In this document: piece by piece, positions 19,567-28,880 of the stretch
Position numbering within the stretch: the stretch's first letter is position 1
Layout: each line of letters starts with the position of its first letter
NCBI RefSeq assembly: GCF_000508165.1
Contig: NZ_AYOZ01000005.1
Span: forward strand, 50,533-114,532
Direction: 5' to 3'
Length of the DNA stretch: 64,000 nt
Source of the DNA: Marinomonas profundimaris
Lineage (GTDB): Bacteria > Pseudomonadota > Gammaproteobacteria > Pseudomonadales > Marinomonadaceae
Translations under genes and position numbers: made by a program
Notes under the pieces: model-generated
Told to the model about the DNA's origin: nothing
Seen by the model: the letters and a program-made list of their open reading frames with translations, nothing else
Databases searched by the model: none

Positions 19567-21441
19567 ATGTCTGATGCTGAAACTCAGCCTACATTTGATT
19601 CGTTGGGTCTAATCGCCCCTGTTCTTAAAGCGGTTGCTGACCTAGGTTACGAGCAACCATCTGCTATCCAAGCGCAAAGTATTCCATATTTATTAGAAGG
19701 TCGTGATCTTCTAGGACAAGCGCAAACGGGTACTGGTAAGACGGGAGCGTTCGCGCTTCCTTTGTTGTCTCGCATTGATATTACAGATAAAACGACACAA
19801 TTACTTGTTCTGGCTCCAACTCGTGAACTTGCTATTCAGGTCGCTGAAGCATTTCAAAGTTACGCACGCCACCTTCCAGATTTCCATGTGTTGCCAATTT
19901 ACGGCGGCATGTCGTATGACACTCAACTTCGTCAGCTAAAGCGTGGCGTTCAAGTTGTTGTTGGTACACCTGGCCGTGTTATGGATCATATTCGTCGTAA
20001 AACATTAAAACTAGATGGCCTTAAAGCGCTGGTACTTGATGAAGCGGACGAAATGCTACGTATGGGATTCATCGACGATGTCGAATGGGTTCTTGAGCAA
20101 ACACCACCAACTCGCCAAATTGCTTTGTTTTCTGCAACGATGCCTAATGTGATTCGTCAAGTGGCTAACCGTCATTTGAATAACCCAAAAGAAATCAAAA
20201 TTGTTACGAAAACATCGACGGCAACGACGATTACTCAAAAATACTGGCCAGTAAGTGGTTTGCATAAGCTTGACGCTTTGACTCGTATTCTTGAAATGAA
20301 CGAACACGATGGCATGATCATCTTTGTTCGTACAAAAGCGGCAACGGTAGAATTGGCTGAAAAGCTGTGTGCTCGTGGCCATGCTTGTGAAGCTTTGAAT
20401 GGTGATATTAGCCAGAATTTACGTGAACGTACGGTTGATCGTATCAAGAAAGGTCAAATTGACATTCTTGTTGCAACAGACGTTGTGGCGCGTGGTTTGG
20501 ATGTAGAGCGTGTAAGTCACGTTGTAAACTATGATATTCCATACGATACAGAGTCTTATGTTCACCGTATTGGTCGTACGGGTCGTGCAGGCCGTTCAGG
20601 TACAGCAATTTTGTTTGTTGCTCCTCGTGAACGTCGCATGTTGCAAGCCATTGAGCGTGCAACTCGTCAGCCAATCGAAACAATGACACTTCCAACTGCG
20701 TCAGATATTAATGAGCATCGCGTTAATCGCTTCAAGCAGAAAATCACTGACGTGATGGACAATGAAAACCTCGATTTCTTCCTAGAGCTTGCGCAAAGCT
20801 ACCAGAAAGATAATGAAGTTGATCCAATCAAAATGGCGGCTGCTTTAGCGCACATGGCTCAAGGCAAAAATCCATTGTTATTGTCAGAAATGGAAGTTCG
20901 CCAAGAGCGCAGAGAGCGTCGTGATGATCGCGAAAATTCTCGCGGTGATCGTGGAGAGCGCGGTGATCGTGCCCCTCGTGAGCGTAAAGTTCGACCAGTA
21001 ACCGCTGATGCGATGCCGTTGAAAGACGATCCAAACACCGCAATGACGCGTTATGTTGTTCAGGTTGGTTACAGTGCAGGTGTTAAGCCAGGTAACATCG
21101 TTGGTGCGATTGCGAACGAAGCGGAAATTGAAAGCCGTTACATTGGTCACATTGAAATCTACGAAGATTTTGCGACTGTTGATTTACCAACAAACCTGGA
21201 TTCAGGTGTATTGGGTAAATTAAGCAAAACGCGTATTTGTGGACAGCGTACAGACATTGCTAAGCTAGAGAATGCAGAAGAGTTGAATAAGCGAGCTGCT
21301 TCGCCTTCAACTCGCAAGCGTCCTTCTGGTGGCGGTGATCGTCGTCCTTCGAATGCTGGTGAACGTAAGCGTCCCGCTGGCGGCCGTGGAGATAATAACC
21401 GCGGTGAGCGTCGTCCAAGAGCGCCACGTAAAGACAGTTAA
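19567..21441 (+). CDS. deaD: DEAD-box RNA helicase, DeaD/CsdA type
   Basis: 624 residues. Helicase motifs occur in order: Q motif PSAIQAQSIP, AQTGTGKT, PTRELA, TPGRVMDH, LDEADEML, SAT, and HRIGRTGRAG. A C-terminal DbpA-like RNA-binding domain (about residues 480-555) is followed by a basic tail rich in Arg, Gly and Lys. DeaD unwinds structured RNA during ribosome assembly and cold adaptation. The combination of DbpA domain and long tail favours DeaD over RhlE or SrmB. A strong terminator follows. Confidence 0.93.
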   Translation: MSDAETQPTFDSLGLIAPVLKAVADLGYEQPSAIQAQSIPYLLEGRDLLGQAQTGTGKTGAFALPLLSRIDITDKTTQLLVLAPTRELAIQVAEAFQSYARHLPDFHVLPIYGGMSYDTQLRQLKRGVQVVVGTPGRVMDHIRRKTLKLDGLKALVLDEADEMLRMGFIDDVEWVLEQTPPTRQIALFSATMPNVIRQVANRHLNNPKEIKIVTKTSTATTITQKYWPVSGLHKLDALTRILEMNEHDGMIIFVRTKAATVELAEKLCARGHACEALNGDISQNLRERTVDRIKKGQIDILVATDVVARGLDVERVSHVVNYDIPYDTESYVHRIGRTGRAGRSGTAILFVAPRERRMLQAIERATRQPIETMTLPTASDINEHRVNRFKQKITDVMDNENLDFFLELAQSYQKDNEVDPIKMAAALAHMAQGKNPLLLSEMEVRQERRERRDDRENSRGDRGERGDRAPRERKVRPVTADAMPLKDDPNTAMTRYVVQVGYSAGVKPGNIVGAIANEAEIESRYIGHIEIYEDFATVDLPTNLDSGVLGKLSKTRICGQRTDIAKLENAEELNKRAASPSTRKRPSGGGDRRPSNAGERKRPAGGRGDNNRGERRPRAPRKDS

Positions 21442-21466
21442 GTCGCTTTGCTGATGATTGACTTTG

Positions 21467-21501
21467 AAAAACCGAATCTTGTTTAGAGATTCGGTTTTTT
21501 T
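21467..21501 (+). terminator. Terminator of deaD
   Basis: ACCGAATCT (21471-21479) pairs with AGATTCGGT (21487-21495), extended by A/T pairs, with a following T run. Confidence 0.9.
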
Positions 21502-21638
21502 ATGTCGATTTTTTGAATGCACCAAAATCAAAATCAAAGTCGAAGTGTTTGGCTCTGCTACTTCCATTGAGATTCTGTTAACATTCCTTTGCTTTTTCCC
21601 CTCTTTACTCTCTAATTAGTTATCTAAAAAGGCCTGTG

Positions 21639-22670
21639 ATGAACGAAATTACTATAATCAAGCCAGACGATTGGCATTTACATTTTCGTGATCAAGACAT
21701 GTTGCTTGAAACGGTTCCAGCAACGGCGCGTTGTTTTGAGCGTGCTGTGGTAATGCCTAATTTGGTGCCGCCTGTCACGACAGCTGCATTGGCGTTGAGT
21801 TACCAAGAGCGTATTTTGGCGGCTCGTCCAGAAGGCAGTACTTTTACGCCCGTGATGACGATTTATCTTACGGATAAGACCAGCATACAAGACATTAAAG
21901 ATGCGAAAGCAGCCGGCGTTCTGGCGGCGAAAATGTATCCGGCTGGCGCCACCACAAATTCTGATTCTGGCGTAAACTCTCTGGAATCTCTTTACCCTGT
22001 GTTTGAAGCCTTAGCGGATAACGACATGTTGTTGTTGATTCATGGCGAAGTCACGCAGAAGCACATTGATATTTTTGATCGTGAGAAAGAGTTTATCGAT
22101 CAGCACATGGTCAACATTGTTGATCGCGTTCCAAATCTAAAAGTGGTTTTTGAACACATTACTACGAAAGATGCTGTTGACTTCGTTTTGGCGGCGCGTG
22201 ATGGTGTTGCCGCGACCATTACGCCTCAGCATTTGATGTTGAACCGTAATGACATGTTGGATGGCGGTATGCGTCCGCACAACTATTGTTTGCCTGTGCT
22301 TAAGCGTAGCACTCACCAAGAAGCGCTTCGAGCCGTGGTAAAGTCGGGTTCACCAAAGTTCTTCTTAGGGACGGATTCTGCGCCGCACGCGAAGCATCGT
22401 AAAGAGTCTGATTGCGGTTGTGCGGGTTGTTATAGCGCTTGGTCTGCTTTGGAGCTTTATACACAAGTGTTTGATGAGCTTGGTGCGTTAGATAAATTAG
22501 AAGGCTTTGCGAGTCTGTATGGTGCCGATTTTTATGGCTTGCCACGTAACACAGAAACCGTAACCTTGGTTCGTGAGTCATGGGAAGTGCCGGCGAGCAT
22601 TACCTTGCCAAACGGCGATCCGATTGTACCATTTTTTGCGGGTAAGCAAGTGGCTTGGAAGCTGAAATAG
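21639..22670 (+). CDS. pyrC: Dihydroorotase
   Basis: 343 residues, typical of class II dihydroorotase. It cyclises carbamoyl-aspartate to dihydroorotate in pyrimidine synthesis. Metal ligands are in DWHLHFRD, the carboxylated Lys in AAKMYPAG, His in LLIHGE and FEHIT, and the Asp in LGTDSAPH. The ATG at 21639 with AAGG six bases upstream is preferred over the adjoining GTG. It is monocistronic with a terminator after it. Confidence 0.96.
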   Translation: MNEITIIKPDDWHLHFRDQDMLLETVPATARCFERAVVMPNLVPPVTTAALALSYQERILAARPEGSTFTPVMTIYLTDKTSIQDIKDAKAAGVLAAKMYPAGATTNSDSGVNSLESLYPVFEALADNDMLLLIHGEVTQKHIDIFDREKEFIDQHMVNIVDRVPNLKVVFEHITTKDAVDFVLAARDGVAATITPQHLMLNRNDMLDGGMRPHNYCLPVLKRSTHQEALRAVVKSGSPKFFLGTDSAPHAKHRKESDCGCAGCYSAWSALELYTQVFDELGALDKLEGFASLYGADFYGLPRNTETVTLVRESWEVPASITLPNGDPIVPFFAGKQVAWKLK

Positions 22671-22697
22671 TACTGACAGCGGTTTCTTAAAAATGCC

Positions 22698-22729
22698 AAA
22701 GCCGAATTCAGAAATGGGTTCGGTTTTTT
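22698..22729 (+). terminator. Terminator of pyrC
   Basis: AAAGCCGAA pairs with TTCGGTTTT (one G-T pair), followed by T residues. It lies about 30 bases after the pyrC stop. Confidence 0.7.
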
Positions 22730-22808
22730 ATTGGATCCAGAAGTTGAGCAGAGTGTTTGGCTTGAAGGGAATTCTGTATGGAAAAGACATTTTTTTGAAA
22801 GGAAATGA

Positions 22809-22893
22809 TGGTGCGGATGGAGAGACTCGAACTCTCACGCCGTGAAGCACTGGAACCTAAATCCAGCGTGTCTACCAATTCCACCACATCCGC
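22809..22893 (-). tRNA. tRNA-Leu (anticodon UAG)
   Basis: On the minus strand GCGGATG begins the acceptor stem and CATCCGC ACCA ends it, so CCA is encoded. The anticodon arm reads CTGGA TTTAGGT TCCAG, giving anticodon UAG. The long variable arm (TGCTTCACGGCGTG) and the GTTCGAGTC T-arm fit a class II leucine tRNA. It is a lone tRNA gene and reads CUN leucine codons. No integrase or attachment-site repeat is visible next to it. Confidence 0.97.
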
Positions 22894-23077
22894 ATGTCGT
22901 GTTGACGAGGCGGAATATTACCGATATTCAGACATGATGCAAGTCTTATTTGGAAGATGGTGAAAATTATTTACGTTATGTTTTTTGCAGGCTTTTTATC
23001 GGTGTAAACAGGGACATACAAAGTGAAAAATGATCTAATGTTGGCAACATAAATTGTTATCGAAGCAGAGTTGAATT

Positions 23078-23809
23078 ATGGAAAGTCGTTCAGTTTCCTT
23101 ACTATTAAACACACTTGATCTTACTACGCTTTTTGTCTTTTTTACTTGTTGGTGGGGCTATGCTTTTTATGCCCAATATAATTCAAAACGACGTGCTTGT
23201 TTGGTCAGTGTCCTTCATCAATTTCGATTGGCTTGGATGTCCCGGTTATTGCGCCGAGATAACCGAATTGCCGATGCGTCTGTGATGGCAAACTTAGAGC
23301 GGAGCAGTTTGTTTTTTGCTTCAAGTAGTTTATTGATTATTGCCGGTTTGTTTACCGCGTTTAACTATTCTGAAAAAGCGCTTGGTATTCTTTCGGACTT
23401 CTACCTTTTGGCACCGATGAGCCCACAAGAATGGGAAGTTAAAATTATCGTCTTGGTGGCCATATTTTCTTATGCCTTTTTTACCTTTACTTGGTCGGTT
23501 CGACAATACAATTTTTGCTCTGTATTAGTAGGGAGTGCACCGCTTGCAACGGAGCGTGGTATTGAAGACAGTGAGCGCGAATTGTACGCGATGCACATGG
23601 CGCAAATTTGCAGCTTGGCGGCCAATCAGTTCAATTACGGCTTACGGGCTTATTATTTTGCGATGGCATTTTGTGGCTGGTTTCTGGGCCCTTATTTTTG
23701 TATGGCGGCCAGTGTGATGGTAGTGGCTGTACTGTATCGTCGTGAATTTCGATCGAAAACCTTTAAAACCTTGAGCCGTGGACTCGTGATGAAATCCCAT
23801 GCTTCCTAA
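23078..23809 (+). CDS. DUF599 family membrane protein
   Basis: 243 residues with four strongly hydrophobic segments (about 15-30, 80-100, 125-145, 200-225). Features of the DUF599 family include the early TCWWGYAFYA segment and the Arg-rich FRLAWMSRLLRRDNR after the first membrane span, and HMAQICSLAANQFNYGLRAYYF late. No function is established. It overlaps the following O-methyltransferase by 11 bases, so the two are co-translated. Confidence 0.8.
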   Translation: MESRSVSLLLNTLDLTTLFVFFTCWWGYAFYAQYNSKRRACLVSVLHQFRLAWMSRLLRRDNRIADASVMANLERSSLFFASSSLLIIAGLFTAFNYSEKALGILSDFYLLAPMSPQEWEVKIIVLVAIFSYAFFTFTWSVRQYNFCSVLVGSAPLATERGIEDSERELYAMHMAQICSLAANQFNYGLRAYYFAMAFCGWFLGPYFCMAASVMVVAVLYRREFRSKTFKTLSRGLVMKSHAS

Positions 23810-24503
23810 TTTTCCTAAACCCTTACCAGAAGATGATAAACCTGTAAATCGCACCGTAAATGTTGATGATAGGCTTTATCAATATTTGGTAGATGTGTCT
23901 GTTCGAGAGTCTGATTTATTAAAATCACTACGTCGAGAAACGGCGCAATATCATATGGCGCGTATGCAGTTGTCGCCAGAAGTTGGCCAGTTGTTGGCTT
24001 TGCTCGTTAAAATGCAGGCGCCATCGAAGATTCTCGAAATTGGCGTTTTTACGGGTTATAGCACCTTGTCGATGGCGATGGCGATGCCGAAAGACGCGAC
24101 GCTAGTAGCCATTGAAAAGAAACAAATGTGGTTGGACATTGCGGCGCGTTATTTAGATCAAGCTGGCGTGATGGATAGGGTTACAACTTATTGTGATAAG
24201 GCACTGCCAGTCATGACGTCTTTGCTGGAAAATGAGTCGGAGACTTTCGATTTTATCTTCATTGATGCAGATAAGAAAAATTTGCTGGCGTATTACCAAT
24301 TGGCCAAGCAATTATTGCGCCCAGGCGGCTGTTTGTTGATCGATAATACCTTGTGGTGGGGGAATGTCGCAGATGACGACTTTACCGATAAAGACACCAA
24401 AATTGTTCGTGAGTTGAATACAACCATTCATCAAGATCAAGCCGTTGATTTATCGCTCATTCCGATCGGCGATGGGCTGACATTGGTTCGCAAGCGCATT
24501 TAA
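23799..24503 (+). CDS. Class I SAM-dependent O-methyltransferase
   Basis: 234 residues of the catechol/caffeoyl-CoA O-methyltransferase type. The SAM-binding motif is ILEIGVFTGYSTLSMA near residue 77, the metal-site Asp is in FIFIDADKKN near 150, and the later IDNTLWWGNV is a family marker. Such enzymes methylate hydroxyl groups on small phenolic molecules; the substrate is unknown. The start lies inside the end of the DUF599 gene. A perfect inverted repeat at 24612 may terminate it. Confidence 0.9.
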   Translation: MLPNFPKPLPEDDKPVNRTVNVDDRLYQYLVDVSVRESDLLKSLRRETAQYHMARMQLSPEVGQLLALLVKMQAPSKILEIGVFTGYSTLSMAMAMPKDATLVAIEKKQMWLDIAARYLDQAGVMDRVTTYCDKALPVMTSLLENESETFDFIFIDADKKNLLAYYQLAKQLLRPGGCLLIDNTLWWGNVADDDFTDKDTKIVRELNTTIHQDQAVDLSLIPIGDGLTLVRKRI

Positions 24504-24611
24504 TTTAACGCGCTTTCTGTCTTAAGCTCTGCTCTCAAATTCCTCTCTAAATGCACTAACAATCTAATATCCATAATAAATTTGTGACTTTTTCTTTGTT
24601 TTGCTTACGCT

Positions 24612-24636
24612 GCCTCTTGAAATCGCGTCAAGAGGC
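24612..24636. repeat. Perfect inverted repeat upstream of htpG
   Basis: GCCTCTTGA (24612-24620) and TCAAGAGGC (24628-24636), 9 bp stem with a 7-base spacer, followed by TTTATTTAT. It may end the upstream transcript, and it also contains the sigma32 -35 of htpG. Confidence 0.7.
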
Positions 24637-24643
24637 TTTATTT
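24616..24643 (+). promoter_or_regulatory. Sigma32 (heat-shock) promoter of htpG
   Basis: CTTGAAA (24616-24622) is a perfect sigma32 -35. After 13 bases, CTTTATTT (24636-24643) matches the ATNT core of the CCCCATNT -10. This is the expected control for htpG. Confidence 0.6.
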
Positions 24644-24716
24644 ATGGAGCACAAGTGAAAAGAAATACGCCTTTGATTGTAATCGAAGGTTCATTCAAAT
24701 AGGAGCAAGCTACAAC

Positions 24717-26645
24717 ATGGCAACTGATACTCAAAAAGAAACGTTAGGATTTCAAACGGAAGTAAAACAACTACTGCATTTGATGATCCATTCTTTGTAC
24801 TCCAACAAAGAGATCTTTCTACGAGAGCTCATTTCAAACGCATCCGATGCGGTCGATAAGCTTCGCTTTGAGTCTGTCGCTAACGCAGACCTTCTCGCTG
24901 AAGACCCGAACCTACGTGTTCGCATTGAATTTGATAAAGAAACAAACACCGTGATTATTGATGACAACGGCGTTGGTATGTCTCGTGAAGAAGCCATTAC
25001 CAACCTTGGTACTATCGCCAAATCTGGTACGTCTTCTTTCCTAGAGCAATTAAGCGGCGATCAAAAGAAAGACAGCCAGCTTATTGGTCAGTTTGGTGTG
25101 GGTTTTTATTCTGCTTTCATCGTTGCTGACAAAGTGACTGTCGAAACTCGTCGTGCTGGCGCGTCGGAAAATGAAGCGGTTCGTTGGGTGTCTGATGGTT
25201 CTGGTGAATTCACTATTGAAAACATCGACAAAGCGACACGCGGATCGCGCATTACCTTGCATTTGAAAACAGAAGAAAAAGACTTTGCGGATAACTTCCG
25301 TCTTCGCTCTTTAGTGACAAAATATTCGGATCATATTTCCATTCCTGTTGAAATGGAAAAGCCGGTGTATCCAGAAATGGACGAAGAGGGCAACCCTAAG
25401 CCTGTTGATGAAAGCAAAGCGGCTGAATTCGAAGCAGTGAATTCAGCGAAAGCGTTGTGGACTCGTCCTCGTAACGAAGTAACAGAAGAAGAATACCAAG
25501 AATTCTACAAGCACATCTCTCATGATTACCAAGAACCTTTGAAGTGGTCTCACAATAAGGTAGAAGGTAAGTTGGAATACGCAAGCTTGCTGTACATTCC
25601 GTCTAAAGCGCCTTACGACCTTTGGAATCGTGACATGCAACGTGGCCTGAAATTGTACGTTCAGCGCGTGTTTATCATGGATGAAGCAGAAGCCTTCTTG
25701 CCGCCTTACATGCGTTTCGTAAAAGGTGTGGTGGATTCTAACGATCTGTCTTTGAACGTCTCTCGTGAGATCTTGCAAAACGACCACGCGGTTGACTCTA
25801 TGCGCTCTGCATTGACCAAACGTGTGTTGGACATGCTGACTAAGATGGCGAAGAACGAACCAGAAGATTACCAAAAATTCTGGGACGAGTTTGGTAACGT
25901 CATCAAAGAAGGCCCTGCAGATGACATGGGCAATAAAGACAAAATCGCTGGTTTGTTACGTTTCAGCTCAACCAATAACGACGCACCAGAGCAAACGGTA
26001 TCATTGGCTCAATACATCGAGCGTATGAGCGAAGGTCAAGATAAGATTTACTACATCTATGCGGAAAGCCATAACACGGCGAAAAACAGCCCGCATCTAG
26101 AAATTCTTCGTAAGAAAGGCTACGAAGTCTTGTTGCTGAGCGATCGTATCGACGAATGGATGATGTCTTCATTGCAAGAATTTGAAGGCAAATCTTTCCA
26201 AGACGTGACCAAAGGCAAGCTGGACTTAGCCGATCAAGAAAACGAAGAAGAGAAGAAAGAAAAAGAAGAAAAAGCGGAGCAAATGAAGCCGCTTCTTGAT
26301 CGCATGAAAGCGGTATTAGAAGAGAAAGTGGCCAGTGTAAATTCAACAGACCGTTTGACAAATTCACCAGCGTGTTTGGTGGTTGGCGAAAACGACATGG
26401 GGCTGCAAATGCGTCGTTTGCTTGAGCAAGCGGGTCAGAAGCTACCAGAATCTAAACCAACGCTTGAGGTGAACCCTGATCACCCAATCGTGGCGAAGAT
26501 GAATGATGAATCTGATGAAGAGCGCTTTGCGGACATGGCTTGGTTGTTGTTTGAACAAGCTACCTTGTCTGAAGGTGGTCAATTAGAAGATCCTGCGACC
26601 TTTGTTAGCCGCATGAATAAGTTGATTGTTCAGCTGAGCAAATAA
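24717..26645 (+). CDS. htpG: Hsp90 family chaperone HtpG
   Basis: 642 residues, slightly longer than E. coli HtpG (624). The GHKL ATP-binding site is seen as [15 protein letters not shown] near residue 40, DDNGVGM near 82 and [11 protein letters not shown] near 125. The middle domain and C-terminal dimerisation domain follow, with an acidic Lys/Glu-rich stretch near residues 505-525. HtpG is the bacterial Hsp90, induced by heat. A clear ribosome-binding site (AGGAGC) and the sigma32-type promoter precede it. Confidence 0.98.
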   Translation: MATDTQKETLGFQTEVKQLLHLMIHSLYSNKEIFLRELISNASDAVDKLRFESVANADLLAEDPNLRVRIEFDKETNTVIIDDNGVGMSREEAITNLGTIAKSGTSSFLEQLSGDQKKDSQLIGQFGVGFYSAFIVADKVTVETRRAGASENEAVRWVSDGSGEFTIENIDKATRGSRITLHLKTEEKDFADNFRLRSLVTKYSDHISIPVEMEKPVYPEMDEEGNPKPVDESKAAEFEAVNSAKALWTRPRNEVTEEEYQEFYKHISHDYQEPLKWSHNKVEGKLEYASLLYIPSKAPYDLWNRDMQRGLKLYVQRVFIMDEAEAFLPPYMRFVKGVVDSNDLSLNVSREILQNDHAVDSMRSALTKRVLDMLTKMAKNEPEDYQKFWDEFGNVIKEGPADDMGNKDKIAGLLRFSSTNNDAPEQTVSLAQYIERMSEGQDKIYYIYAESHNTAKNSPHLEILRKKGYEVLLLSDRIDEWMMSSLQEFEGKSFQDVTKGKLDLADQENEEEKKEKEEKAEQMKPLLDRMKAVLEEKVASVNSTDRLTNSPACLVVGENDMGLQMRRLLEQAGQKLPESKPTLEVNPDHPIVAKMNDESDEERFADMAWLLFEQATLSEGGQLEDPATFVSRMNKLIVQLSK

Positions 26646-26676
26646 GTAACAGCGACACCGTTTCTTTTTAGAACAT

Positions 26677-26713
26677 AAAAGCCCATATTGGATGACCAAT
26701 ATGGGCTTTTTTT
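26677..26713 (+). terminator. Terminator of htpG
   Basis: AAAGCCCATATTGG pairs with CCAATATGGGCTTT around an ATGA loop, followed by T residues. Confidence 0.92.
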
Positions 26714-26817
26714 ATGACGGCATTTATTACCATGTGAAAGTTTGATTCATTAATTGAAATGGTTTAGCGTTATCACGTGCTAAGGAGTAGCGCATTTATT
26801 TATCAAAGGAGTGAAAA

Positions 26818-27657
26818 ATGTTGTCTAAAAAGTATTTGTTGGTTTTTCTGTGGTTGTTTTCTGTCTTGTTGCGTGCTCAACCAGAAGTGCAGCTTGCAAC
26901 CCAATTTACGGAAGGTACTCACGTCGATGAGTATTTAGTGAGTGAAAAATACGATGGCATTCGCGCCATTTGGACAGGAGAGGCGCTGCTGACTCGTCAA
27001 GGTAATCCTATTAATGCACCGAGTTGGTTTACTGAAAAATTGCCAAATGTTTGGCTGGATGGTGAGCTTTGGTCGAAGCACAATGACTTTGAGTTTGTTA
27101 TGTCGACCGTCAGGAAAAATAACCCCGTTGATGATGAGTGGCGAAAAATACATTACATGATATTTGACGCGCCAGACAAAGAAAAAGCCATGACGTTTGA
27201 AGCAAGATTTACACGTTACACTCGTATTGTTAATGCTCTCAAATTACCGCATGTTATCCCTATCAAACAATTCACCGTCGCTAATAATCAAATGCTCCAG
27301 AATGTCTTGGATGAATATGTCCAGCAGGGCGCAGAAGGCTTGATTTTGCATCGTAAGTTGGCGCGCTTCGAAAGCGGCAGAACCGACAATTTACTCAAAT
27401 TGAAACCGCATATGGATGCCGATGCGAAGGTCATTGAGATTCTAAACGGTTCTGGAAAATACGACGGCATGATGGGCTCAATGTTGGTTGAAATGCCATC
27501 TGGTATTCGCTTTAAAATAGGCAGTGGTTTTACCGATGCTGAGCGAGCGTCTCCACCTCAGCCCGGTGAATTTGTAATATATAAATATCATGGTTTTACC
27601 GAACGTGGGGTGCCTCGTTTTGCGAGTTTTTTACGTCTTCGTAATCAAGGTTATTAA
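26818..27657 (+). CDS. Secreted minimal ATP-dependent DNA ligase (LigE type)
   Basis: 279 residues. A signal peptide (KK, then a hydrophobic stretch to about residue 20, LLRA) comes first. The nucleotidyltransferase core has motif I EKYDGIRA with the adenylated Lys near residue 43, motif III DGELW, motif IV EGLILH and motif V LLKLKPHMDADAKV, then an OB domain ending in FASFLRLR. There is no extra DNA-binding domain, as in the small periplasmic ligases called LigE, which join nicks in ATP-dependent fashion and have been linked to extracellular or uptake DNA. It is not part of a DNA-uptake cluster here. Confidence 0.88.
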   Translation: MLSKKYLLVFLWLFSVLLRAQPEVQLATQFTEGTHVDEYLVSEKYDGIRAIWTGEALLTRQGNPINAPSWFTEKLPNVWLDGELWSKHNDFEFVMSTVRKNNPVDDEWRKIHYMIFDAPDKEKAMTFEARFTRYTRIVNALKLPHVIPIKQFTVANNQMLQNVLDEYVQQGAEGLILHRKLARFESGRTDNLLKLKPHMDADAKVIEILNGSGKYDGMMGSMLVEMPSGIRFKIGSGFTDAERASPPQPGEFVIYKYHGFTERGVPRFASFLRLRNQGY

Positions 27658-27684
27658 CAGCACATTTTCAGCAGAGAGAGCGCT

Positions 27685-28398
27685 TTGATCGAAATTTATT
27701 GTTTACCAGGCACAATGTGCGATCAACGGTTATGGGATTCTACACAAGCGGCATTAGGTCAGGATGTCGTATTGCGTCCTATCGCGATCCCAATGGAAGA
27801 CAGTATTGAGTTGATCGTAAGGGTATTGGCGGATGTCCTGCCGCAACAGCCAATTCATTTACTTGGGTTTTCCATGGGCGGTTATATTGCGAGTGCTTTT
27901 GCCAGTCAATATCCTCAGAGAGTTTGTCGTTTAATGGTCGTGTCGAATACCTCGACTGGGTTGTTGGCGGCGGAGCGGCGGCAGCGTGAAGTGGCTCTCG
28001 ATTGGGTTCAGAAGCAGGGTTATCGAGGGCTGCCAAGGAAAAAAGCGCAAGCCATGTTGGGCGATAAGCATAAGGGCAATGAATTGATTTTAGACATTAT
28101 GAAAACTATGGACAAGGCGCTTGGTGAGCGTATCTTGATTCAGCAGTTGCAGAGTAGCTTGGACCGTCCTGATCTTTTGTCGTATCTAGAGCAAACGCAT
28201 CTCCCTATCTGTTTTGCAGTGGGTAAAGAGGATGCATTAATGCCAGCATCTGCATTGGAGCAGATTGAAAACAATGAGCATTTTGATTTGAATACAGCGG
28301 AACAGTGTGGACACATGCTGCCTTTAGAGCAGCCAATTTGGCTGTCTGCGTTGATTCACCGTTTCTATGCTGAAGAGACAAATAGAATTATAAAGTAG
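27685..28398 (+). CDS. Alpha/beta hydrolase
   Basis: 237 residues, start TTG at 27685 behind AGAGAGAG since the next Met is inside the first beta-strand region (LPGTMCDQRLW). The nucleophile elbow is GFSMGG near residue 63; a late Asp (KEDALMP) and His (CGHMLPLEQP) complete a Ser-Asp-His triad. The family includes many esterases and MenH/BioH-like enzymes; the substrate cannot be told. Its last 11 bases overlap the end of the convergent ArsR-family gene. Confidence 0.85.
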   Translation: MIEIYCLPGTMCDQRLWDSTQAALGQDVVLRPIAIPMEDSIELIVRVLADVLPQQPIHLLGFSMGGYIASAFASQYPQRVCRLMVVSNTSTGLLAAERRQREVALDWVQKQGYRGLPRKKAQAMLGDKHKGNELILDIMKTMDKALGERILIQQLQSSLDRPDLLSYLEQTHLPICFAVGKEDALMPASALEQIENNEHFDLNTAEQCGHMLPLEQPIWLSALIHRFYAEETNRIIK

Positions 28399-28702
28399 GG
28401 CAAAATAATAGGTGTAGAGTTTGGATTAGTTCCTTCACCTTGGCATCACCGATACGGTAATAAATCGTCTGAGATTCACGACGAGTGTTGACTAAACCGT
28501 CTTTTCTTAATATGGCCAGATGTTGAGAAAGGGCAGATTGACTCAGTGGCAGCTTTTCGTTCAGTGCAGTGACGGACAGTTCTTGATCCAGTAAATGGCA
28601 TAAAATCATGAGACGGTTTTCATTGCTTAATGCTTTTAAAAACACGGCGGCTTGTGATGACTGGCGCAACATGTCTTCCATTGTGGGTGTGTCGTTATTC
28701 AT
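28388..28702 (-). CDS. ArsR/SmtB-family regulator, HlyU-like
   Basis: 104 residues from ATG 28702; upstream in-frame codons are not needed. The winged helix contains LKALSNENRLMILCHLL and the recognition helix LSQSALSQHLAILRKDGLV, followed by the wing RRESQTIYY. The sequence resembles Vibrio HlyU and the BigR/YgaV group, which sense redox or sulfide through cysteines; Cys residues are present in ILCHLL and near the end in LLFCPTL. Targets are unknown. It lies between an alpha/beta hydrolase and xthA. Confidence 0.85.
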   Translation of the reverse strand: MNNDTPTMEDMLRQSSQAAVFLKALSNENRLMILCHLLDQELSVTALNEKLPLSQSALSQHLAILRKDGLVNTRRESQTIYYRIGDAKVKELIQTLHLLFCPTL

Positions 28703-28880
28703 GTACGTATCTCGTTTAAAACAGAGCAAATGGCATGCTTTGCTGTATGACAATAATAAAACCATCCACATTGTCTGTGGATAAATTTTGTATAGACAGA
28801 GTTAATAGCGGTTCTCATCAAGTAAGGCGGTCACTGTATCATTTTGTATGTTATTTGATCAGGTTCCGCCTTGGCATTTT

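Noticed and set aside
20880..21441. Arg/Gly-rich repeats at the end of the helicase gene as a DNA repeat array
   Set aside because: The repeats are loose codon-level similarity that encodes the basic RNA-binding tail, not a tandem array.
22809..22893. tRNA-Leu as an attachment site for an integrated element
   Set aside because: No integrase, no repeated tRNA end and only housekeeping-type genes on both sides.
25443..26367. Two antisense frames of more than 130 codons in htpG
   Set aside because: Typical shadows of a highly biased, strongly expressed gene.
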